Positions 48,642-61,912 of a DNA stretch of 64,000 nucleotides are shown here, piece by piece. Under the pieces are notes generated by a model. The model had not been told where the DNA came from. It searched no databases and was given only the letters and a program-made list of their open reading frames with translations. A program made the position numbers and the translations under genes. The stretch is from Candidatus Aphodousia gallistercoris (GTDB lineage Bacteria > Pseudomonadota > Gammaproteobacteria > Burkholderiales > Burkholderiaceae_F), in contig DVNT01000047.1 in the NCBI GenBank assembly GCA_018714185.1, forward strand, positions 1 to 64,000, given 5' to 3'. Numbering within the stretch: position 1 is the stretch's first letter; every line of letters begins with the position of its first letter.

Positions 48642-50327
48642 ATGGATTGGATTACTGCATTATTTTCCAACCCCGACTCTGTAGCCCATATCCTAATGGC
48701 CTACTCCATTGTGATTGCGCTTGGCCTCGCTCTTGGAAAAATCAAGGTTTTCGGGGTTTCGTTAGGGGTCACTTTCGTGCTGTTTGCGGGACTGGCCTTG
48801 AATTATTTCGGTCTCAAAGTCAATGCTTCGGTACTTGGCTTTATCAGAGACTTCGGCTTGATTCTCTTTGTCTTTTTTATCGGCCTGCAAGTCGGTCCAT
48901 CATTTTTCTCCTCCTTCAAAAGCGGCGGGCTGGTACTCAATAGCCTAATGGTGCTAGCTGTTGTATTAAGCGTGGCCGTGACCATCGTCCTGTACTTTTT
49001 GTTTGATGACAAAATTTCGCTGGCCCAAATGTTAGGGGTGCATTACGGCGCCGTGACAAACACACCGGGGCTCGGCGCCACTCAAGAGGCGCTTGCGCAA
49101 TTGCACTATCAAGGCGAAGACATCGCCGTGGCTTACGCATGCGCTTACCCCCTCGGCGTAGTTTCCATTATCGGTACGGCCATTGCCCTACGCTTGATTT
49201 TTAAGATCAATCTCAAAGAGGAGGACCAGCACTGGGAAGCCGAGGAACAGGCAACGAACCACGCTCCGATTTTCTTTCACGTGATAGTGGCCAACCATGC
49301 TTTGGAGGGGCGTTCCATCCGTTCAATTCGAGATTTCATCGGCCGTCCTTTCATTTGTTCTCGTATTTTGCACAACGGCGAAATCACCAGCCCGGGAGCC
49401 GATGATCTTGTTCATATCGGCGATACCATTCGCGTTGTCTCGGCCGAAGAAAACAAGGATGCCATTGTTGCCTTTTTTGGCGAAGAAGACACCAAAGTGG
49501 ATTTGGCCACAGAACATTCCCCGATTACAAGCCGTCGTATTTTAGTAACCCGCCAAGAAATTAACGGACTCACGGTAGGGGATTTGCACCTAAGCCATTC
49601 CGATGGAGTCAATATCACTCGCGTGTACCGAGCCGGTATGCAACTCTTCCCCTACCAAAATTTGCATATTCAAATCGGCGATGAACTTTTCTGCGTCGGC
49701 CCGGAAAACTCGGTCAAGCGCTTGGCCGACCGCTTAGGCAATAAAGTCAAGCGCCTGGAACATCCGAACCTTATTACCATTTTTATCGGCATTGCTATCG
49801 GTATTCTTTTCGGCTCACTGCCGATTGCCATTCCGGGCATGCCCGTCCCCCTGAAATTAGGCTTGGCAGGCGGTCCCCTAATCGTTGCCATTTTATTAGG
49901 CCGCTATGGGTCGCTCTTTCGCTTGGTTACCTACACAACGTCTTCGGCCAACCTTATGATGCGCGAAATCGGCATTGCTTTATTCTTGTCCAGCGTTGGT
50001 CTAGCGGCGGGGGAAAATTTCGTTGATGCTCTTTTAGTCGGCAACGGTTGGTTATATGTACTCTTGGGACTTTTTGTTACCATCATTCCCCTGATGACGG
50101 TAGGCTGTATTGCAAGAAAATTTTTCAACATAAATTATCACAGCATCGTAGGGCTTTTAGCCGGCGCGACGACCGATCCGCCGACTCTAGCTTATGCCGC
50201 AACGCTTTCAGAAAAGAATTCGTCGGCTGTTGCTTACTCAACCGTTTATCCGCTAGCCATGTTCTTGCGTATTTTAACCGGGCAACTGATCCTGCTCGTC
50301 ATGTGGTCTTACGTAACCGTCTCCTAA
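48642..50327 (+). CDS. AspT/YidE-YbjL-type transporter with two TrkA-C domains
   Basis: Duplicated membrane domain flanking two RCK_C-like domains; GVHYGAVTNTPGLGATQEAL. Confidence 0.88.
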   Translation: MDWITALFSNPDSVAHILMAYSIVIALGLALGKIKVFGVSLGVTFVLFAGLALNYFGLKVNASVLGFIRDFGLILFVFFIGLQVGPSFFSSFKSGGLVLNSLMVLAVVLSVAVTIVLYFLFDDKISLAQMLGVHYGAVTNTPGLGATQEALAQLHYQGEDIAVAYACAYPLGVVSIIGTAIALRLIFKINLKEEDQHWEAEEQATNHAPIFFHVIVANHALEGRSIRSIRDFIGRPFICSRILHNGEITSPGADDLVHIGDTIRVVSAEENKDAIVAFFGEEDTKVDLATEHSPITSRRILVTRQEINGLTVGDLHLSHSDGVNITRVYRAGMQLFPYQNLHIQIGDELFCVGPENSVKRLADRLGNKVKRLEHPNLITIFIGIAIGILFGSLPIAIPGMPVPLKLGLAGGPLIVAILLGRYGSLFRLVTYTTSSANLMMREIGIALFLSSVGLAAGENFVDALLVGNGWLYVLLGLFVTIIPLMTVGCIARKFFNINYHSIVGLLAGATTDPPTLAYAATLSEKNSSAVAYSTVYPLAMFLRILTGQLILLVMWSYVTVS

Positions 50328-50338
50328 CGAACCCGCCG

Positions 50339-50378
50339 GGCATCCGAGAGCTTTTGAACGGCCTCGGATGCCGTTTTT
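50339..50378 (+). terminator. Intrinsic terminator after AspT-like gene
   Basis: GGCATCCGAG/CTCGGATGCC stem then TTTTT. Confidence 0.85.
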
Positions 50379-50440
50379 CTTAAACTTTGCGTAAGATTGT
50401 CGCTCTAGAATCTTTCCCCAATCTAAAAGAGGACCATACC

Positions 50441-52113
<1,673 letters not shown>

Positions 52114-52169
52114 TCTCGGATAGTATTTAGGACAAGCGCTTGCTCCGAGCGTCAGTTCGGGCAAGCGTT

Positions 52170-52562
52170 TTAGTATCCCCTGAACCGTCTTAATTCTCGT
52201 CCTTCTCGCTTTGTCGGACGGCCTTTGCTGGTTCGATCCAATGCGGGCTCTACCGCCAACTTCCTCAATTCCGCTTGTGCCAAACGTTTAGCTTTACCTT
52301 CTTCGGTTTCCATGTACATTAGTTGTGCTACGCTTGCCGGACCTCGCTGAAGATTAAATCCACAGACGAGAACCTCGTATAAATCCTCGCCTCGATGAAT
52401 TTCCAAGCGATCCGAGAGCTTGACTTCCTTGGATGGCTTTACGCGCTCTCCGTTGAGTTTGACTCTGCCGAGCTCTATCGCTTCTTGGGCTAAACTCCTC
52501 GTTTTAAAAAAACGAGCCGCCCACAACCATTTGTCCAATCGTTCTGATGTTAGTTCCGACAT
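52170..52562 (-). CDS. hslR: S4-domain RNA-binding protein (Hsp15/HslR-like)
   Basis: ERLDKWLWAARFFKTRSLAQEAIELGRVKLNGERVKPSKEVKLSDRLEI. Confidence 0.85.
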   Translation of the reverse strand: MSELTSERLDKWLWAARFFKTRSLAQEAIELGRVKLNGERVKPSKEVKLSDRLEIHRGEDLYEVLVCGFNLQRGPASVAQLMYMETEEGKAKRLAQAELRKLAVEPALDRTSKGRPTKREGRELRRFRGY

Positions 52563-52635
52563 GAGATCCTTAGCACATATTAAAAAGGGAAGCCTTCCGA
52601 CTTCCCCTGATAACAAACCTTAAACTGAAAGAAGC

Positions 52636-53052
52636 TTATTCAGCCTTTTCTTCCTTAGCTTGTTCAACAACCTTGGCTTCTTCAACAACCGGAGCGGCCT
52701 TTTCGACCAATTCCATGTAAGCCATCGGAGCGTTATCACCAACGCGGAAGCCCATCTTCAAAATACGGGTATAACCGCCGTTGCGATTGGCAAAACGGGG
52801 ACCGATTTCATTGAAGAGTTTCGTGACCATTTCACGGTCGCGCAAGCGAGCAAAAGCCAAACGCTTGTTGGCAACGGTGGGTTCCTTACCCAACGTAATC
52901 ATCGGTTCGATAACACGACGAAGTTCTTTAGCCTTGGGAAGGGTGGTCTTGATAGCTTCATGACGCAACAAAGAGTTCATCATGTTGCGAAGCATGGCGA
53001 GACGGTGAGCACTGGTGCGATTTAATTTACGCAAACCATTACGATGACGCAT
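52636..53052 (-). CDS. rplQ: 50S ribosomal protein L17
   Basis: [29 protein letters not shown]. Confidence 0.98.
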   Translation of the reverse strand: MRHRNGLRKLNRTSAHRLAMLRNMMNSLLRHEAIKTTLPKAKELRRVIEPMITLGKEPTVANKRLAFARLRDREMVTKLFNEIGPRFANRNGGYTRILKMGFRVGDNAPMAYMELVEKAAPVVEEAKVVEQAKEEKAE

Positions 53053-53162
53053 TTTATTTATTTCCTTAAAAAGTTAGTCTTTGAGGGTTCTTAGGGAACC
53101 CATATCCCATCTTCTTCTATCCGGTTAAACCGGCGGGCGGGTAATTTTGAGTAAACACTCAA

Positions 53163-53188
53163 GAGGCGAGATTTTAATATCTCGCCTC
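53163..53188 (-). repeat. Perfect 10-bp hairpin between rpoA and rplQ
   Basis: GAGGCGAGAT-TTTAAT-ATCTCGCCTC. Confidence 0.8.
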
Positions 53189-53206
53189 AAATTTAGCAAA
53201 TGCCGA

Positions 53207-54211
53207 TTAGTGTTGTTCCAAACCGGCAGGCGGCCAGTTCTCAAGCTTCATGCCTAAGGTTAAACCGTGAGCAGCAAGAACTTCCTTAATTTCATTCAAA
53301 GATTTACGACCCAAATTCGGCGTCTTGAGCAATTCATTTTCGGTACGTTGAATAAGATCACCGATGTAGAAGACTTGCTCGCCCTTCAAGCAGTTGGCAG
53401 AACGAACCGTCAATTCAAGATCGTCAACCGGGCGCATCAGGATCGGATCAAGCGGCGGCGGGTTGTTCAAATCTTCTTCCGGAGCGGTCTTACCGGCTTG
53501 TTCAGGCTTAATCGTACCAAACACCGTCAATTGATCTTGAAGGATATGGACGGCTTCGCGCAAAGCTTCTTCGGGCTCGATAGCTCCGTTGGTTTCAATC
53601 GTCATAACCAACTTATCCAAGTCCGTACGTTGTCCGACACGGGCTGCGCTGACTTCGTAGGCAACACGACGAATCGGGCTGAAAGAGGCGTCCATAATGA
53701 TGCGACCGATCGTGCTCTTGGAGTAGTCATCGCGGAATGCGCGCATATTACCGGGTTGGTAGCCACGACCCTTTTCAACCTTGACCTGCATGTCAAGCTT
53801 GCCATTGGCCGACAAGTGAGCCAAAACGTGGTCAGGGTTAATAACGGTTACATCATGGGGAAGATCAAAATCGGCAGCGGTAACAACCCCTTCCGTGCTC
53901 TTACGCAAAGTCAGGGTAACTTCGTCACGGCCTTCCAGCTTGAACACAACGCCCTTGAGGTTTAACAGGATGTCGACCACATCCTCTAAGACACCGTCAA
54001 TTTGAGAATATTCATGAACCACGCCGGCAATTTGAGCCTCAGTAGGAGCATAACCTACCATGCTGGCAAGCAAGATACGACGCAGGGCATTACCTAACGT
54101 GTGGCCATAGCCGCGTTCAAAAGGTTCAAGAGTGATGATTGCAAGGTTAGGATTGTTTTCATCGACCACTGCTTCAACAGTAGTCGGCTTCAACAAGGTG
54201 GTATTTGCCAT
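53207..54211 (-). CDS. rpoA: RNA polymerase alpha subunit
   Basis: [21 protein letters not shown] and [17 protein letters not shown]. Confidence 0.98.
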   Translation of the reverse strand: MANTTLLKPTTVEAVVDENNPNLAIITLEPFERGYGHTLGNALRRILLASMVGYAPTEAQIAGVVHEYSQIDGVLEDVVDILLNLKGVVFKLEGRDEVTLTLRKSTEGVVTAADFDLPHDVTVINPDHVLAHLSANGKLDMQVKVEKGRGYQPGNMRAFRDDYSKSTIGRIIMDASFSPIRRVAYEVSAARVGQRTDLDKLVMTIETNGAIEPEEALREAVHILQDQLTVFGTIKPEQAGKTAPEEDLNNPPPLDPILMRPVDDLELTVRSANCLKGEQVFYIGDLIQRTENELLKTPNLGRKSLNEIKEVLAAHGLTLGMKLENWPPAGLEQH

Positions 54212-54287
54212 GTTTGGACTGTCCTTTTCAATACCCTCGGCTCGTTACACCGATAAGGCTGATGGATGGTCTGGGGCTTGATTGCAA

Positions 54288-54321
54288 ATGCGATCGGCGC
54301 CCCAAAAAGGACCGATCGCAT
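54288..54321 (-). repeat. Perfect 10-bp hairpin between rpsD and rpoA
   Basis: ATGCGATCGG-14 nt-CCGATCGCAT. Confidence 0.8.
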
Positions 54322-54385
54322 GGAAATTTTATCAGGTATGAAGGCCGTTCGCGCACTACACCAACAGCCCTCATCAAAAACCTGA

Positions 54386-55021
54386 TTAACGCGAGTAAAG
54401 TTCGACGACCAAGGATTCGTTAATTTCTTGAGCGATTTCGTCGCGGGCGGGAATTGCCTTAAACGTGCCTTCAAACTTCGCTGCATCAACAGAAACCCAA
54501 GCCGGGAAACCGTTAGAAGCAGCTAATTCCAAGGATTCGCTAATACGAGCCTGCTTCTTGGACTTCTCGCGAATGGAGATAACATCACCGGGTTTAACAC
54601 GGTAGGAAGGAATATTAACCTTATTACCGTTAACCAAAATGGCGCAGTGGCTCACCAACTGGCGAGCTTCGGCGCGGGTAGAGCCAAAACCCATGCGATA
54701 AACAACATTATCAAGACGGGTTTCGAGCAAAGCGAGCAACATTTCGCCCGTGTTGCCCTTCATGCGTTCGGCTTGAGCGAAATAACGGCGGAATTGACGT
54801 TCAAGAACGCCGTAAATGCGCTTAACCTTCTGCTTTTCACGCAATTGATCTGCGTAGTCCGATTGACGAGCACCGGAAGTCTTACCGTGCTGGCCCGGTT
54901 TGGTGATCGAATCGGAGCCCTTGCCAGCCTTACTGGCAAAGGAACGACGCGCGCTCTTTAAATTAAGGTCACAACCTTCGCGGCGCGCGAGCTTGAGTTT
55001 GGGACCGGTATATCGTGCCAT
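54386..55021 (-). CDS. rpsD: 30S ribosomal protein S4
   Basis: [30 protein letters not shown]. Confidence 0.98.
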   Translation of the reverse strand: MARYTGPKLKLARREGCDLNLKSARRSFASKAGKGSDSITKPGQHGKTSGARQSDYADQLREKQKVKRIYGVLERQFRRYFAQAERMKGNTGEMLLALLETRLDNVVYRMGFGSTRAEARQLVSHCAILVNGNKVNIPSYRVKPGDVISIREKSKKQARISESLELAASNGFPAWVSVDAAKFEGTFKAIPARDEIAQEINESLVVELYSR

Positions 55022-55104
55022 TTAATATGCCTCTCTTATCCTGTGAACACTGTCACATTCAGTCTGCTTATCCTCATAAACAGACGCGGGATTAGAACGA
55101 ATAA

Positions 55105-55518
55105 TTAGACGCGACGACGCTTGGACGGACGCACACCATTGTGAGGAATGGGGGTCACGTCTTGGATCGACGTCACGCGAATGCCGAGAGCGTTCAAAGC
55201 ACGAACGCTAGATTCGCGGCCGGGGCCAGGGCCCATAATGCGAACTTCAACATTCTTTAAACCATATTCAAGAGCGATACGACCAGCGTGTTCGGCAGCG
55301 ACTTGGGCTGCGAACGGCGTGGACTTACGAGAGCCCTTGAAACCTTGGGCGCCAGAGGAGGATGCAGCGATTGCATTACCTTGGCGATCGGTGATCGTAA
55401 TGATCGTATTGTTGAAGGAAGCGTGAACGTGCGCGATACCTTCCGTAACGACCTTCTTCACCTTCTTGCGAGCACGTTGCTGAGCAACTTGCTGACTGCT
55501 AGGAGTTTTGCCAGCCAT
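55105..55518 (-). CDS. rpsK: 30S ribosomal protein S11
   Basis: [19 protein letters not shown]. Confidence 0.98.
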   Translation of the reverse strand: MAGKTPSSQQVAQQRARKKVKKVVTEGIAHVHASFNNTIITITDRQGNAIAASSSGAQGFKGSRKSTPFAAQVAAEHAGRIALEYGLKNVEVRIMGPGPGRESSVRALNALGIRVTSIQDVTPIPHNGVRPSKRRRV

Positions 55519-55534
55519 TGTAATCCTTTAATGT

Positions 55535-55900
55535 TTACTTCTTAAGGGCGACACCGACTTTCTTCGGACCCTTACGCGTACGAGCGTTCGTACGAGTACG
55601 TTGGCCACGAACGGGCAAGCCGCGACGGTGACGCATACCACGATAAGTACCCAAGTCAATCAGGCGCTTAATCGAGAGTTGAACTTCACGACGCAAATCA
55701 CCTTCAATGGTGTATTGACCGATCGCATCACGGATGCGTTCGAGTTCGGCGTCGGTGAGATCTTTAATTTTCTTGGTGTATTCCACACCAACCTTGTCGA
55801 GAATTTCGTGAGCGCGGGAGCGACCGATACCATAAATGGCGGTCAGACCGATCTCGGCATGTTGGTTCGGCGGAATGTTAATACCGGCAATACGAGCCAT
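55535..55900 (-). CDS. rpsM: 30S ribosomal protein S13
   Basis: [32 protein letters not shown]. Confidence 0.98.
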   Translation of the reverse strand: MARIAGINIPPNQHAEIGLTAIYGIGRSRAHEILDKVGVEYTKKIKDLTDAELERIRDAIGQYTIEGDLRREVQLSIKRLIDLGTYRGMRHRRGLPVRGQRTRTNARTRKGPKKVGVALKK

Positions 55901-55911
55901 CTTTTACCTCT

Positions 55912-56025
55912 TTAGCCTTGACGCTGTTTGTGACGCGGATCAGAGCAGATCACACGAACAACGCCTTTGCGCTTAATGATCTTGCACTTGCGGCACATTT
56001 TTTTGACCGAAGCGTTAACCTTCAT
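55912..56025 (-). CDS. rpmJ: 50S ribosomal protein L36 (Cys-containing form)
   Basis: [37 protein letters not shown] read from minus strand; not in supplied ORF list. Confidence 0.96.
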   Translation of the reverse strand: MKVNASVKKMCRKCKIIKRKGVVRVICSDPRHKQRQG

Positions 56026-56085
56026 TGTTATCTCCAACCGTGTAAATTCACGGATCATTGTTGTCCACACGACAGGAAACTCGAG

Positions 56086-56114
56086 AGGATACTCTCTTTT
56101 TCCTTACTCTTCAA
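56086..56114 (-). promoter_or_regulatory. Sigma70-like promoter TTGAAG-17-TATCCT upstream of rpmJ
   Basis: Minus strand -35 at 56114-56109, -10 at 56091-56086, 17-nt spacer. Confidence 0.6.
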
Positions 56115-56242
56115 GTTTTTATCTGCGTAGTGCACATCTAAAAACTGTCCGAGACAGAACTAGGAGGATCTCCCCTCCTACTCTGCGTGCTCTCGAGGCC
56201 TGAAGTATGGCCTCGAGCAGACACATTTGACTCTGCAGAATC

Positions 56243-57574
56243 CTAGAACCCCGCCGAGCCGAAGCCCTTGAAGTTAGTCTTCTTGAGCAAATTTTCATAC
56301 TGTTGCGACATCATGTACGCCTGAACTTGACTCATGAAATCCATCGTTACGACAACCACGATCAACAAAGACGTGCCGCCGAAATAGAACGGAACATTGA
56401 AACGTAAGTTCAAAAATTCAGGAACCAAGCAGACGAACACCAAGTATATTGCACCGCCGAGCGTCAAACGCAATAACACCTTATCGATGTAGCGTGACGT
56501 TTGCTCACCGGGACGAATACCAGGGACGAACGCACCACTCTTTTTCAAATTCTCTGCCGTTTCGCGCGGATTGAACACCAAAGCCGTGTAGAAATAGGCA
56601 AAGAAAACAATTAATGCTGCATAAAGCAAAGTGTAAAGCGGTTGACCGGGTGACAATGCCGCAGCCAAGTCACGGATCCAACGGGTTGAATCACCGCTCG
56701 TAAACCAACCGGCAAGGGTTGCAGGGAACAAAATCAAAGATGACGCAAAGATCGGCGGAATAACGCCGGACATATTCATCTTCAAAGGCAAATACGACGT
56801 CTGACCGCCGTACAAGCGATTCCCAATTTGACGCTTGGCATAATTAACCGTGATACGGCGTTGACCGCGTTCAATAAAGACCACGAAAGCCGTCACCAAA
56901 GCAACGATGGCAATCACGAAAATCGCAGAGAGCGGGCTGATGGCACCCGTGCTGACCAACTGGAACAAACCAGAAATAGCCGAGGGTAACCCAGCGACGA
57001 TACCGGCGAAAATAATGATGGAAATACCGTTGCCTAAACCGCGCTCAGTGATTTGTTCACCGAGCCACATCAAAAACATCGTACCCGTCACCAAGGACAC
57101 GATACACGTGAAGCGGAACATAAAGCCCGGAGCCAACACGAGACCTGCTTGGGTTTCGAGTGCGACAGCGATACCGAAAGCCTGGAAAATACCTAACAAC
57201 AACGTACCATAACGCGTATATTGGGTGATTTTCCGACGACCCGATTCGCCTTCTTTACGCAAACTTTCAAGCGAAGGCAGAACATACGACAACATCTGCA
57301 TAATAATCGATGCAGAAATGTAGGGCATGATCCCCAACGCAAAAACCGAGAAGCGCGATAAAGCGCCCCCGGAGAACATGTTGAACAGCCCGAGAATACC
57401 GCCCTGTTGCTCCTGAAAGAGCTTGGACAGCATGTCGGGATCGATACCGGGAACCGGCACGTGAGCGCCGATTCGGTACACAACTAAGGCAAGCAGCAGG
57501 AAGATGATACGGCGCTTGAGATCGCCGTACTTACTGCCGCTTGCTTGCTTGTTGGAACTAGGGCTGGTCGCCAC
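56243..57574 (-). CDS. secY: Protein translocase subunit SecY (GTG start likely)
   Basis: [27 protein letters not shown]; classical SecY motifs. Confidence 0.97.
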   Translation of the reverse strand: MATSPSSNKQASGSKYGDLKRRIIFLLLALVVYRIGAHVPVPGIDPDMLSKLFQEQQGGILGLFNMFSGGALSRFSVFALGIMPYISASIIMQMLSYVLPSLESLRKEGESGRRKITQYTRYGTLLLGIFQAFGIAVALETQAGLVLAPGFMFRFTCIVSLVTGTMFLMWLGEQITERGLGNGISIIIFAGIVAGLPSAISGLFQLVSTGAISPLSAIFVIAIVALVTAFVVFIERGQRRITVNYAKRQIGNRLYGGQTSYLPLKMNMSGVIPPIFASSLILFPATLAGWFTSGDSTRWIRDLAAALSPGQPLYTLLYAALIVFFAYFYTALVFNPRETAENLKKSGAFVPGIRPGEQTSRYIDKVLLRLTLGGAIYLVFVCLVPEFLNLRFNVPFYFGGTSLLIVVVVTMDFMSQVQAYMMSQQYENLLKKTNFKGFGSAGF

Positions 57575-57596
57575 GTTGTTCTTCCTAAAAAGCGAG

Positions 57597-58034
57597 TTAC
57601 TCTTCCACAGAGCCACCAGCCGCTTCAATAGCAGCCTTGGCACCCTTGGTAGCGCTTACGCCGCGCAAAACAACCTTGCGGGAAATTTCACCCGACAAGA
57701 TCACGCGAGCCGACAAAGCGCGAGCCGAAACGATGTTGGCAGCCTTCAAGACCGACAAATCGATTTCTTCTACGGACAAACCTTGAAGTTCGTTCAAACG
57801 AACTTCTTCGCAGAAGCGGCGAGTCAAAGAAGAAAAACCACGCTTCGGCAGGCGACGATGCAGCGGCATTTGACCGCCTTCGAAGCCGACCTTGTGGAAA
57901 CCACCGGCACGGGACTTTTGACCCTTGTGGCCACGGCCAGCCGTCTTACCCCAACCGGAGCCGACACCGCGACCAACGCGGTGACGAGCACTCTTAGCAC
58001 CCACTGCAGGTTGCAAAGTATTTAATTGCATCAT
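57597..58034 (-). CDS. rplO: 50S ribosomal protein L15
   Basis: [44 protein letters not shown]. Confidence 0.98.
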   Translation of the reverse strand: MMQLNTLQPAVGAKSARHRVGRGVGSGWGKTAGRGHKGQKSRAGGFHKVGFEGGQMPLHRRLPKRGFSSLTRRFCEEVRLNELQGLSVEEIDLSVLKAANIVSARALSARVILSGEISRKVVLRGVSATKGAKAAIEAAGGSVEE

Positions 58035-58044
58035 CTACCCCTAA

Positions 58045-58224
58045 TTACTCGGCGCGAACTAAGTACGCAACCTTGGTGATCATGCCACGAACGGCGGGCG
58101 TGTCTTCGAGCTCACGAGTTTGGTTGAGCTTGCGCAAACCCAAACCGCGAAGCGTAGCACGGTGATCAGCTTTCGTGCCGATCGGGCTCTTGATCAACGT
58201 AACTTTAATGGTCTTCTTAGCCAT
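58045..58224 (-). CDS. rpmD: 50S ribosomal protein L30
   Basis: [59 protein letters not shown] read from minus strand; not in supplied ORF list. Confidence 0.96.
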   Translation of the reverse strand: MAKKTIKVTLIKSPIGTKADHRATLRGLGLRKLNQTRELEDTPAVRGMITKVAYLVRAE

Positions 58225-58245
58225 CTCGAAATCTCCTCTTGGGGA

Positions 58246-58767
58246 TTAACCTAAGATTTCTTCGACCGACTTACCGCGCTTGGCAGCAATATCAGCCGGA
58301 GAACGAAGCGCTTCGAGGGCCTTCATCGTAGCGCGAACCATGTTGTACGGGTTCGTAGAACCATGAGCCTTAGCCACGATATTACGAATGCCGATAGCAT
58401 CAAACACAGCGCGCATCGGACCACCGGCGATGATACCGGTACCTTCCGAAGCCGGAAGCAACATCACACGGGCAGCACCATGGTGAGCTTCAACAGCGTG
58501 ATAAATGGTTCCGTTGTTAAGCGGAATCTTTTCCATGCTGTGACGAGCACGTTCCATAGCCTTTTGCACGGCAGCCGGAACTTCACGGCTCTTACCCGTA
58601 CCAATGCCAACGCGGCCATCGCCATCACCAACAACCGTGAGAGCAGCAAACGCCATAATGCGGCCACCCTTCACAACTTTGGTCACGCGGTTTACCGCGA
58701 TCATTTTTTCACGCATGCCGTCGTCAATAGCGTCGACAGCCGCATTCTTTCCTTGAGCCTTAGCCAT
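58246..58767 (-). CDS. rpsE: 30S ribosomal protein S5
   Basis: [35 protein letters not shown]. Confidence 0.98.
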   Translation of the reverse strand: MAKAQGKNAAVDAIDDGMREKMIAVNRVTKVVKGGRIMAFAALTVVGDGDGRVGIGTGKSREVPAAVQKAMERARHSMEKIPLNNGTIYHAVEAHHGAARVMLLPASEGTGIIAGGPMRAVFDAIGIRNIVAKAHGSTNPYNMVRATMKALEALRSPADIAAKRGKSVEEILG

Positions 58768-58776
58768 AAGTCCCTC

Positions 58777-59145
58777 TTAGAACTTCAAGCCAGCTTCACG
58801 CGCGGCCTGAGCCAACGCAGCGATGCGGCCATGAAAACGGTAACCGGAACGGTCAAAAGCACACGTTTCAATGCCGGCGGCCTTAGCCTTCTCAGCCAAA
58901 CGCGTACCAATCAACTTGGCGGCATTGATGTTGCCACCACGACCTTGTTCATTTGCCAGCTGAGCGCGCACTTCGGGTTCAACCGTGGAGGCAGAAACCA
59001 AAACACGACCGCCATCAGCACTGATAATGCTGGCATAAATGTGCAAGTTCGTACGATGAACCGTCAAACGATCCATCTTTTGCATCTTAATGCGGGCACG
59101 AGTAGCACGTGCACGACGCAGACGATTTTCTTTCTTATTGAACAT
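58777..59145 (-). CDS. rplR: 50S ribosomal protein L18
   Basis: [29 protein letters not shown]. Confidence 0.98.
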   Translation of the reverse strand: MFNKKENRLRRARATRARIKMQKMDRLTVHRTNLHIYASIISADGGRVLVSASTVEPEVRAQLANEQGRGGNINAAKLIGTRLAEKAKAAGIETCAFDRSGYRFHGRIAALAQAAREAGLKF

Positions 59146-59162
59146 TTTTGTCTCCGCCCCGC

Positions 59163-59696
59163 TTACTTCTTCTTGGTTTCCTTGATCACGACGACTTCGT
59201 CGGCGTAACGAACACCTTTACCCTTATAGGGTTCCGGCGGACGATACCCGCGAATAACGGCAGCCGTTTGACCAACCTGCTGCTTGTTAGCGCCCTTGAT
59301 CACAATTTCCGTTTGACTCGGGGTTTCAGCCTTGATGCCGGCAGGCATCTTGTGCACCACAGGGTGACTAAAGCCGAGCGACAAATTCAACGTGTCACCA
59401 CTGACCTGAGCGCGGAAGCCCACGCCAACCAACGTCAATTTCTTTTCAAAACCGACGCTGACACCCTTGTTCATGTCATTGACCAAAGCACGAATCGTAC
59501 CGGAGGCCGCATTGGCTTCACGGCTATCATCGACTGCTTCAAAGTGCAAATGGTCACCGTCTTGCTTAATCGTCACCAAAGGATTGAGCTTCAAGCTCAA
59601 TTCGCCCTTGGGACCCTTCATGGAGATCAAGCCATCGCCAATCTTGCAATCGACGCCCTTAGCAATGATCACCGCTTCTTTAGCGATTCGCGACAT
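59163..59696 (-). CDS. rplF: 50S ribosomal protein L6
   Basis: [27 protein letters not shown]. Confidence 0.98.
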   Translation of the reverse strand: MSRIAKEAVIIAKGVDCKIGDGLISMKGPKGELSLKLNPLVTIKQDGDHLHFEAVDDSREANAASGTIRALVNDMNKGVSVGFEKKLTLVGVGFRAQVSGDTLNLSLGFSHPVVHKMPAGIKAETPSQTEIVIKGANKQQVGQTAAVIRGYRPPEPYKGKGVRYADEVVVIKETKKK

Positions 59697-59714
59697 TCTT
59701 ATATCCCTCCTCGC

Positions 59715-60110
59715 TTAAGCAACGTAACAAAGAACTTCACCACCGATGCCGGCTTCGCGAGCCTTACGATCGGTCATCACACCCTTCGGGGTGGAAACAA
59801 TCGCAATACCCAAACCGTTCATCACTTGGGGAATCGTTTCGTGGTTCTTGTACACGCGCAAGCCCGGACGAGAAACGCGCTCGAGGCGTTCGATCACGGG
59901 ACGACCGGCGTAATACTTCAAACCGACGTGTAATTCAGGCTTACCTTCGTTAGCAACGACCGTAAACCCATCAATGTATCCTTCATCCTTCAAGACTTGG
60001 GCGATAGCCACCTTCAACTTCGAGGAGGGCATCACCACTTCCGTCTTGTCGACAGTCTGACCGTTACGAATACGGGTCAACATATCGGCGATCGGATCAC
60101 TCATGCTCAT
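59715..60110 (-). CDS. rpsH: 30S ribosomal protein S8
   Basis: [16 protein letters not shown]. Confidence 0.98.
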   Translation of the reverse strand: MSMSDPIADMLTRIRNGQTVDKTEVVMPSSKLKVAIAQVLKDEGYIDGFTVVANEGKPELHVGLKYYAGRPVIERLERVSRPGLRVYKNHETIPQVMNGLGIAIVSTPKGVMTDRKAREAGIGGEVLCYVA

Positions 60111-60124
60111 GATAATCTCCTCGC

Positions 60125-60430
60125 TTACCAGCTAGCCTTGACAAGGCCAGGAATATCACCGCGCATAGCGGCTTCGCGGATCTTGCCGCGGGCCAAGCCG
60201 AACTTGCGGAACGTGCCACGGGGACGACCCGTCAAACCACAACGATTGCGAAGACGGCAGGGACTGGCGTCACGGGGCAACAATTGCAATTGATGACGAG
60301 CTTCCATGCGCTCTTCAAAGGAGCGCGAGGCGTCATTAATGACCGCTTTCAAAGCGGCGCGCTTTTCCGCGAACTTAGCGACCGTACGGGCGCGCTTCAA
60401 GTCACGGTTAATCAGTGCGAGTTTAGCCAA
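60125..60430 (-). CDS. rpsN: 30S ribosomal protein S14
   Basis: [54 protein letters not shown]. Confidence 0.98.
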   Translation of the reverse strand: MAKLALINRDLKRARTVAKFAEKRAALKAVINDASRSFEERMEARHQLQLLPRDASPCRLRNRCGLTGRPRGTFRKFGLARGKIREAAMRGDIPGLVKASW

Positions 60431-60442
60431 TTCACACCTCGA

Positions 60443-60982
60443 TTAATTGCGGAACGGAAAGCGGAAAGCGGCAAGAAGAGCCTTAGCTTCTTCGTCGGTT
60501 TTCGCAGTCGTCGTGATGGAAATATTCATCCCACGAATCTTATCGATCTTGTCGTATTCGATTTCGGGGAAGATGATTTGTTCTTTAAGACCGATGTTGT
60601 AGTTGCCGCGGCCATCAAAAGAGCGACCAGAGACACCACGGAAGTCACGAACACGCGGGAAAGCGATCGTGATCAAACGGTCCAAGAAGTCGTACATACG
60701 TTCGCCACGCAAAGTGACCATGCAACCGATCGGCATATTTTCGCGGATCTTAAAGTTAGCGATGGCCTTGCGGGTCTTAGTCACCACCGGCTTTTGACCG
60801 GCAATCTTGGTGAGATCGGCAACAGCGTTGTCGATCAACTTTTTGTCGTTAACCGCTTCGCCGACACCCATGTTCAACGTGATCTTCGTGATACGCGGAA
60901 CTTGCATCGTGGTTTTGTAGCCGAACTTCTTAATCAATTCGGGAACAATGGCTTCACGGTAGAGAGTTTGGAAACGAGACAT
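60443..60982 (-). CDS. rplE: 50S ribosomal protein L5
   Basis: [22 protein letters not shown]. Confidence 0.98.
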   Translation of the reverse strand: MSRFQTLYREAIVPELIKKFGYKTTMQVPRITKITLNMGVGEAVNDKKLIDNAVADLTKIAGQKPVVTKTRKAIANFKIRENMPIGCMVTLRGERMYDFLDRLITIAFPRVRDFRGVSGRSFDGRGNYNIGLKEQIIFPEIEYDKIDKIRGMNISITTTAKTDEEAKALLAAFRFPFRN

Positions 60983-60997
60983 TCGATTTACCCTCTA

Positions 60998-61318
60998 TTA
61001 AGCCTTAGCGCCGACAACACTGCCGTCGCTCTTAAACACGCGAACCTTCTTACCGTCGACTACTTTAAAGCCAACGCGTTCGCCCTTACCTGTTGCCGGA
61101 TTCACGAGCATAACGTTCGATTGATCAATCGGCATAACCTTGTTTTCAATCCCGCCGGTAACACCCATCATCGGGTTCGGGCGACGGTGCTTCTTAACAA
61201 CATTAATGCCTTCAACCGTCACATGACGATCGTCAACGCGGGAGAGCACGGTACCGCGCTTGCCCTTGTCTCGGCCGGTGATAACGATAACTTCGTCACC
61301 TTTACGGATGCGTTGCAT
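60998..61318 (-). CDS. rplX: 50S ribosomal protein L24
   Basis: [22 protein letters not shown]. Confidence 0.98.
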   Translation of the reverse strand: MQRIRKGDEVIVITGRDKGKRGTVLSRVDDRHVTVEGINVVKKHRRPNPMMGVTGGIENKVMPIDQSNVMLVNPATGKGERVGFKVVDGKKVRVFKSDGSVVGAKA

Positions 61319-61329
61319 CGCGCCTCTCC

Positions 61330-61698
61330 TTACAAAACTTCCGGAGCCAAGGAAACGATCTTCATAAATTGTTCCGTACGCAATTCACGCGTAACCGGCC
61401 CGAAGATACGAGTTCCGATAGGTTCCAACTTAGAATTAAGCAGAACAGCGGCATTGCCATCAAAAGAGATGGAAGAACCGTCTGCACGACGAACGCCCTT
61501 GGCGGTACGAACGACAACAGCGTTGTACACTTCGCCCTTCTTGACGCGGCCGCGAGGAGCAGCTTCCTTCACCGTCACCTTGATGACATCACCGATGTTA
61601 GCGTAACGGCGCTTAGAGCCGCCTAACACCTTGATACACATCACCGAACGTGCGCCAGTGTTATCAGCGACGTCCAGCTTGGTTTGCATCTGAATCAT
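61330..61698 (-). CDS. rplN: 50S ribosomal protein L14
   Basis: [33 protein letters not shown]. Confidence 0.98.
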   Translation of the reverse strand: MIQMQTKLDVADNTGARSVMCIKVLGGSKRRYANIGDVIKVTVKEAAPRGRVKKGEVYNAVVVRTAKGVRRADGSSISFDGNAAVLLNSKLEPIGTRIFGPVTRELRTEQFMKIVSLAPEVL

Positions 61699-61874
61699 GA
61701 TTTCCTAATTCCCAACTTATTCCGCCATGCGGATAGTATTGGTCCCGTTATGGGAGGAAGAACAACCAAATAACTCTGCGGAAGCCCGAAATTGCTCGGG
61801 GTGCTCGGCTATTCAGTGCCCTTGACGAATACAGTTGAGGTTGTCATGACGACAACCCCAACCACGAAGCCGCA

Positions 61875-61903
61875 AGTATATCTAAAAATTAGAAAACTTG
61901 CAA
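61875..61903 (-). promoter_or_regulatory. spc-type promoter TTGCAA-17-TATACT upstream of rplN
   Basis: Minus strand -35 at 61903-61898, -10 at 61880-61875, exactly 17-nt spacer. Confidence 0.75.
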
Positions 61904-61912
61904 AACTTTTTA

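Noticed and set aside
60284-61606. 440-aa plus-strand ORF (and similar long ORFs 62770-63906, 58363-59208, 59148-59933)
   Set aside because: Antisense shadows of highly conserved ribosomal-protein genes created by codon bias; no independent support
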